Shown here in pieces: positions 1 through 8,822 of a stretch of 64,000 nucleotides of DNA (position 1 is the stretch's first letter; every line of letters starts with the position of its first letter). The notes below the pieces were generated by a model that ran no database searches, was not told where the DNA came from, and saw only the letters and a program-made list of their open reading frames with translations. The stretch comes from Flavobacterium erciyesense (lineage in GTDB: Bacteria > Bacteroidota > Bacteroidia > Flavobacteriales > Flavobacteriaceae): the NCBI RefSeq assembly GCF_018069925.1, contig NZ_JAGPXB010000002.1, positions 1-64,000 on the forward strand, read 5' to 3'. Position numbers and translations under genes: made by a program.

Positions 1-446
1 ACCCAAATTTGTCATTCCGACGAAGGAGGAATCCAAACAAGTAGCTCACCGATAAAAGATGCTGCATTACTCAGCATGACAAAATAAACGCAGAAAAAAC
101 ACTCGAATAGAGAAACCCCAAACACCCAAATTTGTCATTCCGACGAAGGAGGAATCCAATCAAGTTGCTCACAAAAAGGAGATGCTTCGTTCCTCAGCAT
201 GACAAAAGAAACGCAGAAAAAACAATCGCATAGACAAACCCTAAACATCCAAATTTGTCATTCCGACAACGGAGGAATCCAAACAAGTAGCTCACAGATA
301 AAAGATGCTTCGTTCCTCAGCATGACAAAATAAACGCAGAAAAAACACTCGAATAGAGAAACCCCAAACATCCAAATTTGTCATTCCGACGTAGGAGGAA
401 TCTAAACAAGTTGCTCAATAAAAGGAGATGCTTCGTTCCTCAGCAT
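1..446. repeat. Four tandem 123-bp units with REP-like inverted halves
   Basis: Units begin near 1, 124, 247 and 370, a constant 123-bp period; the fourth is cut after its second hairpin arm. Each starts with TTTGTCATTCCGACG and about 70 bases later carries the near-complementary GCATGACAAA, so each can fold into an imperfect hairpin. A spacer rich in GCAGAAAAAAC separates the units. Differences between units are point changes, mostly in the arms (GACGAAGG, GACAACGG, GACGTAGG). There is no open reading frame. This looks like a REP/BIME-like intergenic array; the role is unknown. Confidence 0.85.
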
Positions 447-536
447 GACAAAATACGGGCAAAAAAATAGTAAAGCGTATCAGTAAAGAACTCTCAAAAC
501 TATTACTTATCTTAGTACCAACTAATTCAAAAAAAC

Positions 537-1430
537 ATGACCAAAATAACCAAAGAAGACATCAGCCAAGAGGTTTTTGACCTTTATGACGATTACGCAC
601 ACAATAAAATTGACCGTCGCGGCTTTGTTGAAAAACTATCCCTATTTGCGGTGGGAACCTTAACCCTACCCTCGTTACTGAGTTTTATGTCACCCAATTA
701 TGTCGACACTTTACTAGTTTCACCCAACGATCCGCGACTGAAAACGGGTTTTATCACCTACGATTCGCCCAAAGGTGGTGGCGCCATTAAAGGTTTGCTA
801 TCGCAACCTGTGGCTAGCAAAAAGAAACTTCCGGGAATTATCGTAGTTCACGAAAATCGTGGCCTCAATCCTTATATTGAAGATGTGGGCCGCCGAGCTG
901 CGCTAGATGGTTTTATCACCTTGGCGCCAGATGCCTTGTCGCCATTAGGCGGTTATCCCGGCAACGATGATGCGGGTCGCGAATTACAAAAAAAACGCAC
1001 TCGCGATGAAATGCTCGAAGATTTTATTGCAGCCTACAACTACCTAAAAAACCATAAGGACTGTAACGGACACATAGGCGTAGTTGGTTTTTGTTTTGGA
1101 GGCTGGATTGCTAATATGATGGCGGTAAAAATCCCAACTTTGCAAGCTGCCGTGCCGTATTATGGTGGTCAACCAACCGCTGCCGAAGCAGAACTAATTA
1201 AAACTCCTATTCTCGCACAATACGCGAGCTTAGACACGCGTGTTAACGAGGGTTGGTCTGCCTACGAAGCTATTTTACAAAAAAACAAGGTACCGCACAC
1301 AGCACATTTTTACGAAGGTGTGAACCATGGTTTCCACAACAACACCACACCGCGTTACGATGAAAAAGCCGCTACCCTATCCTGGGAACGCACGATCGCT
1401 TTTTTTAAACAAGAACTCAAAAAGAAATAA
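537..1430 (+). CDS. Dienelactone hydrolase family protein (YghX-like)
   Basis: This 297-residue alpha/beta hydrolase has the dienelactone hydrolase signature: nucleophilic Cys in GFCFGG (near residue 185), a likely acid Asp in YASLDTRVN and catalytic His in NHGFHN. The N-terminus has a helical stretch, then DRRGF and a hydrophobic segment at about residues 33-50. This resembles a twin-arginine or membrane-anchor leader as in YghX-type enzymes, so export is possible. Substrate cannot be told from sequence. It stands alone, with the repeat array upstream and a hairpin terminator downstream. The family call is firm; localisation is inferred. Confidence 0.88.
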   Translation: MTKITKEDISQEVFDLYDDYAHNKIDRRGFVEKLSLFAVGTLTLPSLLSFMSPNYVDTLLVSPNDPRLKTGFITYDSPKGGGAIKGLLSQPVASKKKLPGIIVVHENRGLNPYIEDVGRRAALDGFITLAPDALSPLGGYPGNDDAGRELQKKRTRDEMLEDFIAAYNYLKNHKDCNGHIGVVGFCFGGWIANMMAVKIPTLQAAVPYYGGQPTAAEAELIKTPILAQYASLDTRVNEGWSAYEAILQKNKVPHTAHFYEGVNHGFHNNTTPRYDEKAATLSWERTIAFFKQELKKK

Positions 1431-1450
1431 GCGCATTGCAAAATGTTAAG

Positions 1451-1480
1451 AAAGTGGAAATGAAAGTTTCCACTTTTTTT
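1451..1480 (+). terminator. Rho-independent terminator after the hydrolase gene
   Basis: AAAGTGGAAA pairs with TTTCCACTTT across a six-base loop and runs into a T tract. It lies 20 bases after the stop codon at 1430 and separates the hydrolase from the defence cassette. Confidence 0.85.
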
Positions 1481-1609
1481 ATGTTAAATTTCCTAATTTG
1501 TGGATTTCCGTATAGTTTTGAAGATTGGATTTTGTAATATTGCTTCAATGCTAAGAATTAAATTTCCTTAAATTCAAAAGAAAGAAAAAATATTATTAAA
1601 CACAATTTG

Positions 1610-1654
1610 TATTGTTCAATATATTGCACATTTAAATCAAACGACCTACTTTTG
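1610..1654 (+). promoter_or_regulatory. Promoter of the defence cassette with candidate operator
   Basis: TTG at 1624-1626 and TACTTTTG at 1647-1654 are 20 bases apart, fitting the Bacteroidota promoter pattern TTG-N19-21-TAnnTTTG. The perfect 12-bp palindrome TATTGTTCAATA at 1610-1621 abuts the -33 element. An operator there for the XRE protein encoded at 1921 would fit autoregulation as in restriction-modification controller systems; that role is inference. Confidence 0.6.
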
Positions 1655-1691
1655 TGAGAGACACATTTTTGTAATTTAAAAAACTTTTAAG

Positions 1692-1931
1692 ATGAAAACT
1701 TTAGCAGAAGAACAAAAATTAAGACATCCATACTATCAAGTAATGGAATTAAAAGGAAACGAACTTGAAAAGGAATTAGATTCATGGTCAAGAGCAGAAA
1801 TTATCGAGTGGCTTAGCTGGAACGACCAAAATGGCGTTTACAAAGATGAAGATTCATTGAGAGAATTTGACAATATTCTTAGCAAAGAAGAAGGAAAAGA
1901 AATTATGATGCGACAAATACATGAAGCATGA
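1692..1931 (+). CDS. Small acidic protein opening the defence cassette
   Basis: A 79-residue soluble protein of unknown function with no signal peptide or membrane segment. It is charged and probably helical, with SRAEIIEWLSWND and GVYKDEDS near the middle. The ATG lies 37 bases downstream of the promoter's -7 element. The 3' end overlaps the XRE gene by 11 bases, implying translational coupling. The pairing with an XRE gene recalls toxin-antitoxin pairs, but nothing in the sequence looks like a HigB/RelE fold, so an accessory role in cassette regulation is at least as likely. Confidence 0.65.
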   Translation: MKTLAEEQKLRHPYYQVMELKGNELEKELDSWSRAEIIEWLSWNDQNGVYKDEDSLREFDNILSKEEGKEIMMRQIHEA

Positions 1932-2196
1932 AATAAGTATGAGAGCAGAAAAAAATGAAGAAGAATATGCAATGACAGCACATCTAACTAATGAGCGTAT
2001 CAAAATGGGAGAAACCATACGTGAGATGAGGGAAAGAAAAGGATACAATCAAGAGCAACTAGCTAAAATTATGAAGGTAAGTAGAACAACTATCTCAAAA
2101 ATTGAAACTGGTAAGTTTAATTGTAGTATGGATTATTTATCAAAATTTTCATGGCATCTAGGATTTGATATTAAAGTATCGAAAAACAATAATTAA
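1921..2196 (+). CDS. XRE-family helix-turn-helix regulator
   Basis: A 91-residue Cro/C1-type DNA-binding protein. The helix-turn-helix covers about residues 35-75: REMRERKGYNQEQLAKIMK, then SRTTISKIETGKFN as the recognition region. This is the size and layout of controller proteins of restriction-modification systems. The listed start overlaps the preceding gene by 11 bases; ATG at 1939 is an alternative that loses nothing recognisable. Only 18 bases separate it from the methyltransferase. It probably sets methyltransferase and effector expression, perhaps through the palindromes at 1610-1621 or 3508-3533 (inference). Confidence 0.85.
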   Translation: MKHEISMRAEKNEEEYAMTAHLTNERIKMGETIREMRERKGYNQEQLAKIMKVSRTTISKIETGKFNCSMDYLSKFSWHLGFDIKVSKNNN

Positions 2197-2214
2197 AAAT
2201 AAATTTTCAACAAA

Positions 2215-3444
2215 ATGTCGTTAAAATATATAGATCTGTTTGCTGGAGCCGGAGGACTATCCGAAGGATTTATCAGAGCAGGCTTTGATCCAGTTGCACA
2301 TGTCGAAATGAATAAAGATGCGTGTGAAACTTTAAAAACAAGGACTGCTTTTCATTATTTGAGGGAAAATAGCAGACTTGAAGAATATTATGATTATTTG
2401 CGCGAAAAAATATCTAGGGATGAATTATGGGCAAAAGTTCCTTCCAACTTAATAAATTCAGTGATTAACACCGAAATATCTGCCAACACACTCCCATTTA
2501 TTTTTGAAAAAATTGATCAAGAGTTAGGCGCTCAGAAAGTTGACCTAGTTATTGGAGGACCGCCCTGTCAAGCGTATTCGGTTGCAGGAAGAGCAAGAGA
2601 TCCAAAAGGAATGTCGGATGACCCTAGAAATCATCTCTACAAATATTATGTTGAATTTCTTAAGAGATACAAACCTAAAATGTTTGTTTTCGAAAATGTA
2701 CCGGGAATTTTATCCGCGAATAATGGCGGCTATCTTGATTTAATATTTTCTGCTGTTCGTGAAGCAGGATATCAACTAGAGAAAAAAGTTTTAAACGCTA
2801 AACATTTTGGCGTACTTCAAGATAGAAAACGTGTCATAATTATTGGCTGGAAAAAAAATCTAAAATTTAAATATCCATTATTTGAAGAAAACGAACCACA
2901 ATATGAAATTTTAAAAGATTTGTTCTCAGATTTACCAATAATTCAGGCTGGAGAAGGAAAATGGGGTGCTACAAAATACGCTAAGAGAACAAATAAATAT
3001 TTAGAAGCTAGTGGAATACGGAATGGAGTCGATTTTACCACGCAGCATATTGCCCGAATGAACAATGAAAACGATCTGGAAATATATCGAATTGCTGTTG
3101 AAAAATTAGTACATGAAAATAAAAGACTCAATTATGCTGAATTACCGCAAAGGTTAATCAAACATAATAACATTAAATCATTTTCTAATCGCTTTCAAGT
3201 AGTGAAGCACAATGGAGTTTCACATACAGTTGTAGCACATATCTGCGCAGATGGACATTACTATATCCATCCTGATATTAAACAAAATCGATCAATTACC
3301 GTCAGAGAAGCCGCTAGAATACAATCGTTTCCTGATGACTATTTCTTTGAAAAAAGCAGAACAGCCGCTTTCAAACAAATTGGTAATGCAGTGCCAGTTT
3401 TGATGGCCGAAGGCATTGCAAAAAAAATCAAGGAGTTATTATAA
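2215..3444 (+). CDS. DNA (cytosine-5-)-methyltransferase
   Basis: A 409-residue C5-cytosine methyltransferase with motifs in canonical order: motif I DLFAGAGGLSEGF (residues 7-19, AdoMet binding), motif IV GGPPCQ with catalytic Cys near 118, motif VI FENVPG (about 160), motif VIII QDRKRV (about 202), motif IX region VREAARIQSFPDDY and motif X QIGNAVP (about 388). The target-recognition region lies between VIII and IX. The inter-motif I-IV segment is longer than in minimal enzymes. No classical type II endonuclease is adjacent; the ATPase and nuclease-like genes downstream fill that place. Presumably it marks self DNA. Confidence 0.95.
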   Translation: MSLKYIDLFAGAGGLSEGFIRAGFDPVAHVEMNKDACETLKTRTAFHYLRENSRLEEYYDYLREKISRDELWAKVPSNLINSVINTEISANTLPFIFEKIDQELGAQKVDLVIGGPPCQAYSVAGRARDPKGMSDDPRNHLYKYYVEFLKRYKPKMFVFENVPGILSANNGGYLDLIFSAVREAGYQLEKKVLNAKHFGVLQDRKRVIIIGWKKNLKFKYPLFEENEPQYEILKDLFSDLPIIQAGEGKWGATKYAKRTNKYLEASGIRNGVDFTTQHIARMNNENDLEIYRIAVEKLVHENKRLNYAELPQRLIKHNNIKSFSNRFQVVKHNGVSHTVVAHICADGHYYIHPDIKQNRSITVREAARIQSFPDDYFFEKSRTAAFKQIGNAVPVLMAEGIAKKIKELL

Positions 3445-3507
3445 ACGTCCGCCACATAGAGTTACATTTTTAAATACCACAAAAAATGATTTCAAATAAA
3501 TAATTAA

Positions 3508-3533
3508 AAGAATGTATTTGTAAATGCATTCTT
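3508..3533. promoter_or_regulatory. 26-bp inverted repeat before the GHKL ATPase gene
   Basis: AAGAATGTATTT at 3508-3519 and AAATGCATTCTT at 3522-3533 are complementary except at one position. The palindrome ends 11 bases before the ATG at 3545, inside the only sizeable gap (100 bases) within the cassette. It could be an operator for the XRE regulator or an mRNA hairpin limiting translation of the effector genes. No following T tract makes a terminator unlikely. Confidence 0.5.
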
Positions 3534-3544
3534 AATGAAGAACT

Positions 3545-5014
3545 ATGCAACAATACAAAGCCGAAAATGCCAAGCCAAATCCAAAATCAACAATAAACTC
3601 ATATCGTAGTTTTGGTTATAATCTTTCAACTGCAATAGCTGACATAATTGACAATAGTATTTCTGCAAACGCTACTACTATTGATATTGATTTTTTATGG
3701 AAAGGTAGAGATTCCGTTATTTCCATATTAGACAATGGGAAGGGAATGAATTTAGAGGAATTAATTATCGCTATGACTCCAGGCAGCAAAGATCCCGAAG
3801 ATACCAGAGATGAAAAAGACTTAGGTAGGTTTGGTATGGGACTAAAAACAGCTTCTTTTTCCCAATGCAAAAGACTTACCGTTATTACAAAAAAAGAGGG
3901 GTTTGCAACTATTAAACGTTGTTGGGATATTGATTTTATAAACAATGAAGAAGAATGGACTTTATTAGATTATGTCTCTGATGAATCTTATTTAGATAAA
4001 GTTGATAAATTAAAAAGCGGAACTTTTATTGTTTGGGAATTATTGGATAGAATTGTTGGAGATGCTAATATTGAAAATGAGGCTGTTAAAAATGCTTTCT
4101 ATCAGGAAATGAGTACTGTAAATGAGCATTTAAGTTTAGTTTTTCATCGTTTTATAGAAAGTAAAAAAATTAAACTTTTTACAAATACTTATGAGATAGA
4201 AGCATGGAATCCTTTCCTTCTAAACCTTACTCCAAAGCCTGAAATGGGACAATTAGAAGTGTTAATCAACAATGTTGAAGTAACATATTTTGTTTTGCCA
4301 CACATGTCAAAAATTAGCAATGAAGATTATGAAAAATCAGGTGGCCCTTTAGGATGGCATCAACAGCAAGGTTTTTATATATATCGTGGTGACAGATTAC
4401 TTGTGTCTGGTGATTGGCTAGGAATTGAAAAAAAGAGAGAGTATTCAAAACTAGCCAGGATTGCAATTAACTTTCCCAATGCAAATGATTTTGATTGGAA
4501 CCTTGACATAAAAAAATCAACTGCAACACCGCCAATAGAAATACGAAAAGAATTATCTAGGATAGCAAGGATGGCTGTAATGAAATCAGCAAAAATATAT
4601 AATTGGAGAGGTCAAAAAACGGTTTCTTCAGAATATGGTAGTCAATCTTTTGAGAGTTTATGGAAAGATGAAACAAACAGAGAAGGTATAAAAAAGTACA
4701 AAATAAATAAAGCGCATCCTGTAATAAAACAATTACTTACTGCAGAAAAAGAAAATAAACTTTTTTCAAAAGCTTTGAAACTTATTGAAGAGAATATTCC
4801 TTTGGAATTGATTTTGTACAATCAAAATGAGAATCCATCTTTTCATGAGTTAGAAAGCATTCCTGAAATCCCTAGTGATGATTTAATTCAGTTAGCAGTA
4901 GAATTATTTAAAATTTATATTACTCAAGGAATACCTGAAAATTTGGCAAAACAGCAAATTATGAACTCTACACCATTTAATCTTTTTCCATTAATTAATG
5001 ATTACTTAAGATGA
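3545..5014 (+). CDS. GHKL ATPase, MutL/MORC-like, of the defence cassette
   Basis: A 489-residue protein with a GHKL nucleotide-binding fold at its N-terminus: N box ADIIDNS (about 32-38), G1 motif LDNGKGM (about 62-68) and G2 GRFGMGLKTAS (about 94-104). The rest matches the histidine-kinase-like ATPase family found beside Z1 and AIPR genes. At the general-base position, where MutL and MORC proteins have Glu, the N box has Asp. It overlaps the Z1 gene by four bases (ATGA), so the two are probably made in coupled amounts. By family knowledge, such ATPases act as ATP-gated clamps or conformational switches on DNA. Confidence 0.88.
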   Translation: MQQYKAENAKPNPKSTINSYRSFGYNLSTAIADIIDNSISANATTIDIDFLWKGRDSVISILDNGKGMNLEELIIAMTPGSKDPEDTRDEKDLGRFGMGLKTASFSQCKRLTVITKKEGFATIKRCWDIDFINNEEEWTLLDYVSDESYLDKVDKLKSGTFIVWELLDRIVGDANIENEAVKNAFYQEMSTVNEHLSLVFHRFIESKKIKLFTNTYEIEAWNPFLLNLTPKPEMGQLEVLINNVEVTYFVLPHMSKISNEDYEKSGGPLGWHQQQGFYIYRGDRLLVSGDWLGIEKKREYSKLARIAINFPNANDFDWNLDIKKSTATPPIEIRKELSRIARMAVMKSAKIYNWRGQKTVSSEYGSQSFESLWKDETNREGIKKYKINKAHPVIKQLLTAEKENKLFSKALKLIEENIPLELILYNQNENPSFHELESIPEIPSDDLIQLAVELFKIYITQGIPENLAKQQIMNSTPFNLFPLINDYLR

Positions 5015-7848
5015 ACGATATAAATCAAACAGCAAAATTAATTTGTTATGCTTTCCTAAATATGATATCTAAGGAAGATAGAACTGATGATGTTATAATT
5101 AACATAATAAATGAAAAAATTGGGTCAGCTCCTGAATTTAAGGAAGTTGATTTAGAAAATTTATTTGATATAATTAAATCAGAAAGCGGTATTGGGAAAG
5201 GAGAAATAACAATAATGTCTGATGATATTGACCCTTGGTTAAGTGAAGAAAAAAGCAATATCAACTTTGAATTATGGAATCGTTATAGGTTATTTATGTC
5301 TCAAAATGACCCCTCATTTCCCGTGAATGATTTAGATGATTTCACTGATAAAATCTTAGACAAATGTGTAAATCCTAAAGATAAAAATTCTTGGGACAGA
5401 CGTGGTATGGTAGTAGGCCATGTTCAATCAGGAAAAACATCTAACTATGTTGGATTAATAAACAAAGCAACTGATGCTGGATATAAAGTAATTATTGTTA
5501 TTGCAGGTACTATAAGTTCTTTAAGGAGACAAACTCAAGAAAGGATTGATGCTGGATTTATTGGTAGAAGTAGTTCAGCTTTTATACGAGAAAATGAAAA
5601 TAGGCTTATTGGTGTAGGAAAAACAAATGTAAAAACCGATATTTACTCTCTTACTTCTTCCTATTACAAAAGTGGTGACGAGGGCGATTTTAGTCAATCC
5701 GTTGCGAATAGATTAAATATTCCCATCGGAAAAAACCCTGTTGTTTTTGTAATTAAAAAAAATAAAAGTATTCTCGAAAATTTAATAGATTGGTTTTCAA
5801 AAAATGAAAATATTAAAAGTATAGATGGAACTCCTAAATTATTTGATGTTCCAGCTTTGATCATTGATGATGAAGCAGATGCAGCCTCTGTGAATACTAC
5901 AAAAAATATTAATGATATAAAGACAATCAATAAGTTAATTAGAACTTTATTAAATATTTTCAATCAAAATACATTTATAGGCTACACCGCAACTCCTTAT
6001 GCTAATTTATTTATTTCACAGGAACACAATGATGAATTAACCACTTTTGTTAAAAATAAAGAATATAAAATTGGAGAAGATTTATTTCCGAGAGATTTTA
6101 TCATTAATATTAAAGCACCTACAAATTACATTGGTGCAGCAAAAATATTTGGCTTTGAAAATCCAAATGGAATAGAAAATGAACCTTTAGATATTTTTCG
6201 TGCTATTGATGATTTTGACCCACCATTTTTCAGAACAATCAATAAATCCAATAAAGAAGATTTACCAGAATATTTGCCAAAAAGTTTAGAAACAGCCATA
6301 AAATCTTTCATTCTAACATGTGCAATCAGAAGAGTTCGAGGTCACGAAAAGAAACACAATTCAATGCTAATTCATGTTGCTTTATTGGTAAAATGGATTG
6401 ATAAAGTCGCATATTTGGTTAATGATAAAATGCGGGAATACAGAAATGCAATCGATGGTAATGATGAAACATTAATGAATGATTTAAAACATTTATATGA
6501 GTCCGACTTTTTACCAACAACAGAAAATGTTTTAGAAAATTTAGATTATACAGATATAAGAATTAAAAAACATTCTTGGGAAGAAGTAAAAAAAGAGTTG
6601 AAAAAAGCTGCTTCAAAAATTGAAGTTCGTTCTGTGCATGGAACCCGTTCTACAACCAATCTGGAATATCATAACATTGAAGAAATTGATTATGAAAGAC
6701 GTAAGGAAAATGGACTTTCCGTTATAGCTGTTGGAGGAAGTAGGTTGTCTAGAGGAATAACATTGGAAGGATTGTCTGTGAGTTATTATTTAAGAACTAC
6801 AAAAATGTATGATTCATTAATGCAAATGGGGCGTTGGTTTGGTTACCGCCCAGGTTATGTAGATTTATGTCGCCTTTATACAACGGAACAAATCTTTGAG
6901 TGGTTCAATCATATCACAATGGCGACAGAAGAAATGCGAGATGATTTTGATGAGATGACAGCGGCCTTGCAAAAACCAAAAGATTTCAGACTCAAAGTTA
7001 GAAATCATAATGGTTTGATGACAATAACGAGTTTGGCAAAACTGTATCACTCAGATAAAATTGAAATTTCATTTTCAGGCACTAATCCACAAACTTATCA
7101 ATTATTAAAAACTAAATCAGCTATTGAAAATAATTTTAATTCATTACAATCATTAATTTCATCCATAGGTTTTCCACAAAAAAACAATCGAATTGAAACA
7201 ACTAAAGGGAAAATTAGATATTTATTTTATCCTAATCAAAATGTAAGTGCAGTTTGTGACTTCATAGATATGTATAAAATTCAACAACCAAGCATAAAGA
7301 ACTCTACTTTAAGTGAATATATAAAAAAACAAGAGAAAAATAGTGAGATAAAAGAATGGAGTGTATGTATTGTTTCAAACACCGACGAAAAAGTATTTAT
7401 TAATCGTTACGAAAAAAATCCAGATAATTCTAAAATTCCGAAAGACGATTTAATGACTTATAAATTAGAATTTAACGAGGAATCAATCACTCTTGGGTGT
7501 AGTGTTCGTAATCAACCAAAAAACACGAAAGGTAGCGAATTCTACTTGATTGCGAAAAATCAAATTGATGACTTAAAAGATAGACAAGTAGATTTATCAG
7601 TAAAAAACCTCACCAATAACAAAGATATCAAAGATCAAAGGTCTAAAGAAAAGAAAGGATTATTATTAATTTATGCTTTAGATGAACGTGGCACACCAAA
7701 TGTAAAAAATGACAAACCAATTATTGGTTATAGTCTTCATTTTCCTAAAATTGATAATGAACAAAAAGTATCTTATACTGCTACAATAAATAACGGTTTT
7801 GATGAAGAAAATCAAGAAGATGATGATTTAATTAACGAAGACGAATAA
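5011..7848 (+). CDS. Z1 domain superfamily II helicase-like ATPase
   Basis: A 945-residue protein with Walker A VGHVQSGKTSN (about residues 134-144), DEAD-type Walker B IIDDEAD (about 284-290) and GYTATPY (about 324-330, helicase motif III-like). The Z1 domain then carries GGSRLSRGITLEGLSV (about 575) and MQMGRWFGYRPGY (about 605), the equivalent of helicase motifs V and VI. The C-terminal ~250 residues are charged and unassigned, ending in an acidic tail. It is the probable DNA translocase of the cassette. Overlap with the GHKL gene and a 2-base gap to the next gene indicate one operon. Confidence 0.92.
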   Translation: MNDINQTAKLICYAFLNMISKEDRTDDVIINIINEKIGSAPEFKEVDLENLFDIIKSESGIGKGEITIMSDDIDPWLSEEKSNINFELWNRYRLFMSQNDPSFPVNDLDDFTDKILDKCVNPKDKNSWDRRGMVVGHVQSGKTSNYVGLINKATDAGYKVIIVIAGTISSLRRQTQERIDAGFIGRSSSAFIRENENRLIGVGKTNVKTDIYSLTSSYYKSGDEGDFSQSVANRLNIPIGKNPVVFVIKKNKSILENLIDWFSKNENIKSIDGTPKLFDVPALIIDDEADAASVNTTKNINDIKTINKLIRTLLNIFNQNTFIGYTATPYANLFISQEHNDELTTFVKNKEYKIGEDLFPRDFIINIKAPTNYIGAAKIFGFENPNGIENEPLDIFRAIDDFDPPFFRTINKSNKEDLPEYLPKSLETAIKSFILTCAIRRVRGHEKKHNSMLIHVALLVKWIDKVAYLVNDKMREYRNAIDGNDETLMNDLKHLYESDFLPTTENVLENLDYTDIRIKKHSWEEVKKELKKAASKIEVRSVHGTRSTTNLEYHNIEEIDYERRKENGLSVIAVGGSRLSRGITLEGLSVSYYLRTTKMYDSLMQMGRWFGYRPGYVDLCRLYTTEQIFEWFNHITMATEEMRDDFDEMTAALQKPKDFRLKVRNHNGLMTITSLAKLYHSDKIEISFSGTNPQTYQLLKTKSAIENNFNSLQSLISSIGFPQKNNRIETTKGKIRYLFYPNQNVSAVCDFIDMYKIQQPSIKNSTLSEYIKKQEKNSEIKEWSVCIVSNTDEKVFINRYEKNPDNSKIPKDDLMTYKLEFNEESITLGCSVRNQPKNTKGSEFYLIAKNQIDDLKDRQVDLSVKNLTNNKDIKDQRSKEKKGLLLIYALDERGTPNVKNDKPIIGYSLHFPKIDNEQKVSYTATINNGFDEENQEDDDLINEDE

Positions 7849-7850
7849 TT

Positions 7851-8822
7851 ATGGTAAGTATTAAATCTATTTGGGAAAGTCATGTACCAACTGATGATAT
7901 CATTATAAAAACGCAACTTGAACATGTAAAGCCGTTCAAGTGTTTTGCGGCAACAAATCATATAACTGGTAATCATTTATACATATTTGAAACATCTAGA
8001 AATGCTAAGTTTCCAGAGTTTAAAAATTTTAAATTTAAAGGTTTATTCATTGAAACATTTGAATTTGAAGAGACAAAAGAGTTACATATTTATCTTTTAG
8101 ACAATCAATTAAAAGACATCTTTAGTTTGTTCATTGAAAATATTGTTGAAGAAATTTCAAAAAGTGTAACCGAAAATGAAGCTTTAGTTGAGACTGCTAA
8201 TGTTGTTTTAAAATGGAAGAAATTATTTGATAAAATAAATTTTCAAGGGCTTACAATTGAAAGACAAAAAGGATTAATTGGAGAACTTTTATTATTCAAT
8301 TCGTTGTTGGATGAAAAATATTCAATTGATGCTTTATTAGAAAGTTGGACTGGCCCAGATTTTAATGATAAAGACTTTCGTTTTGGTTCATTTGGCTTTG
8401 AAGTAAAGTTAACTTCATCAAAAGTTCCAAAAGTTAAGATTTCAAGTGAAAGGCAGTTAGATAATGAAAATCTAACAAAGTTATATTTAGTGTTATATGT
8501 GGTAGAAGAAGTTAAGGATAAAGGATTTTCACTAAATTCTATTATCGAGCAAATCAGAACTAAAATTAATTATGATCAAAATGCTTTAAAGTTTTTCAAC
8601 GAAAGACTTTTACTAGCAGGATATTTTGATGAAGATTTTGAAAATTACAACCGTCAGTATGCTTCTAGAAAAAGAAATTTTTATAACGTTAGTAGTGATT
8701 TCCCAAGATTGGTAACGTCAGATTTACCTATTGGTTTGTTTGACACAAAATACAACATTGAATTATCAGCAATAGAACAATTTTTAGTAAGTAATGAATC
8801 AATTCTTGAATTAATAAAATAA
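7851..8822 (+). CDS. PD-(D/E)XK motif protein, probable nuclease
   Basis: A 323-residue protein of the PD-(D/E)XK family usually located next to Z1 genes. The conserved part runs from GLIGELLLF (about residue 141; its Glu may be a metal ligand) through ESWTGPDFNDKDF to FEVKLTSS (about 183-190), which supplies the ExK catalytic pair. The flanks are not recognisable. It is the best candidate for the DNA-cutting subunit. Its stop overlaps the next start by one base (TAATG). Confidence 0.85.
   Translation: MVSIKSIWESHVPTDDIIIKTQLEHVKPFKCFAATNHITGNHLYIFETSRNAKFPEFKNFKFKGLFIETFEFEETKELHIYLLDNQLKDIFSLFIENIVEEISKSVTENEALVETANVVLKWKKLFDKINFQGLTIERQKGLIGELLLFNSLLDEKYSIDALLESWTGPDFNDKDFRFGSFGFEVKLTSSKVPKVKISSERQLDNENLTKLYLVLYVVEEVKDKGFSLNSIIEQIRTKINYDQNALKFFNERLLLAGYFDEDFENYNRQYASRKRNFYNVSSDFPRLVTSDLPIGLFDTKYNIELSAIEQFLVSNESILELIK

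Noticed and set aside
1..446. Possible CRISPR array
   Set aside because: The 123-bp units are tandem and near-identical over their full length, with no unique spacers and no cas genes nearby.
1692..2196. Toxin-antitoxin pair (HigBA-like)
   Set aside because: The order and XRE partner are suggestive, but the 79-residue protein has no RelE/HigB-type sequence and the pair is tied to the methyltransferase operon.
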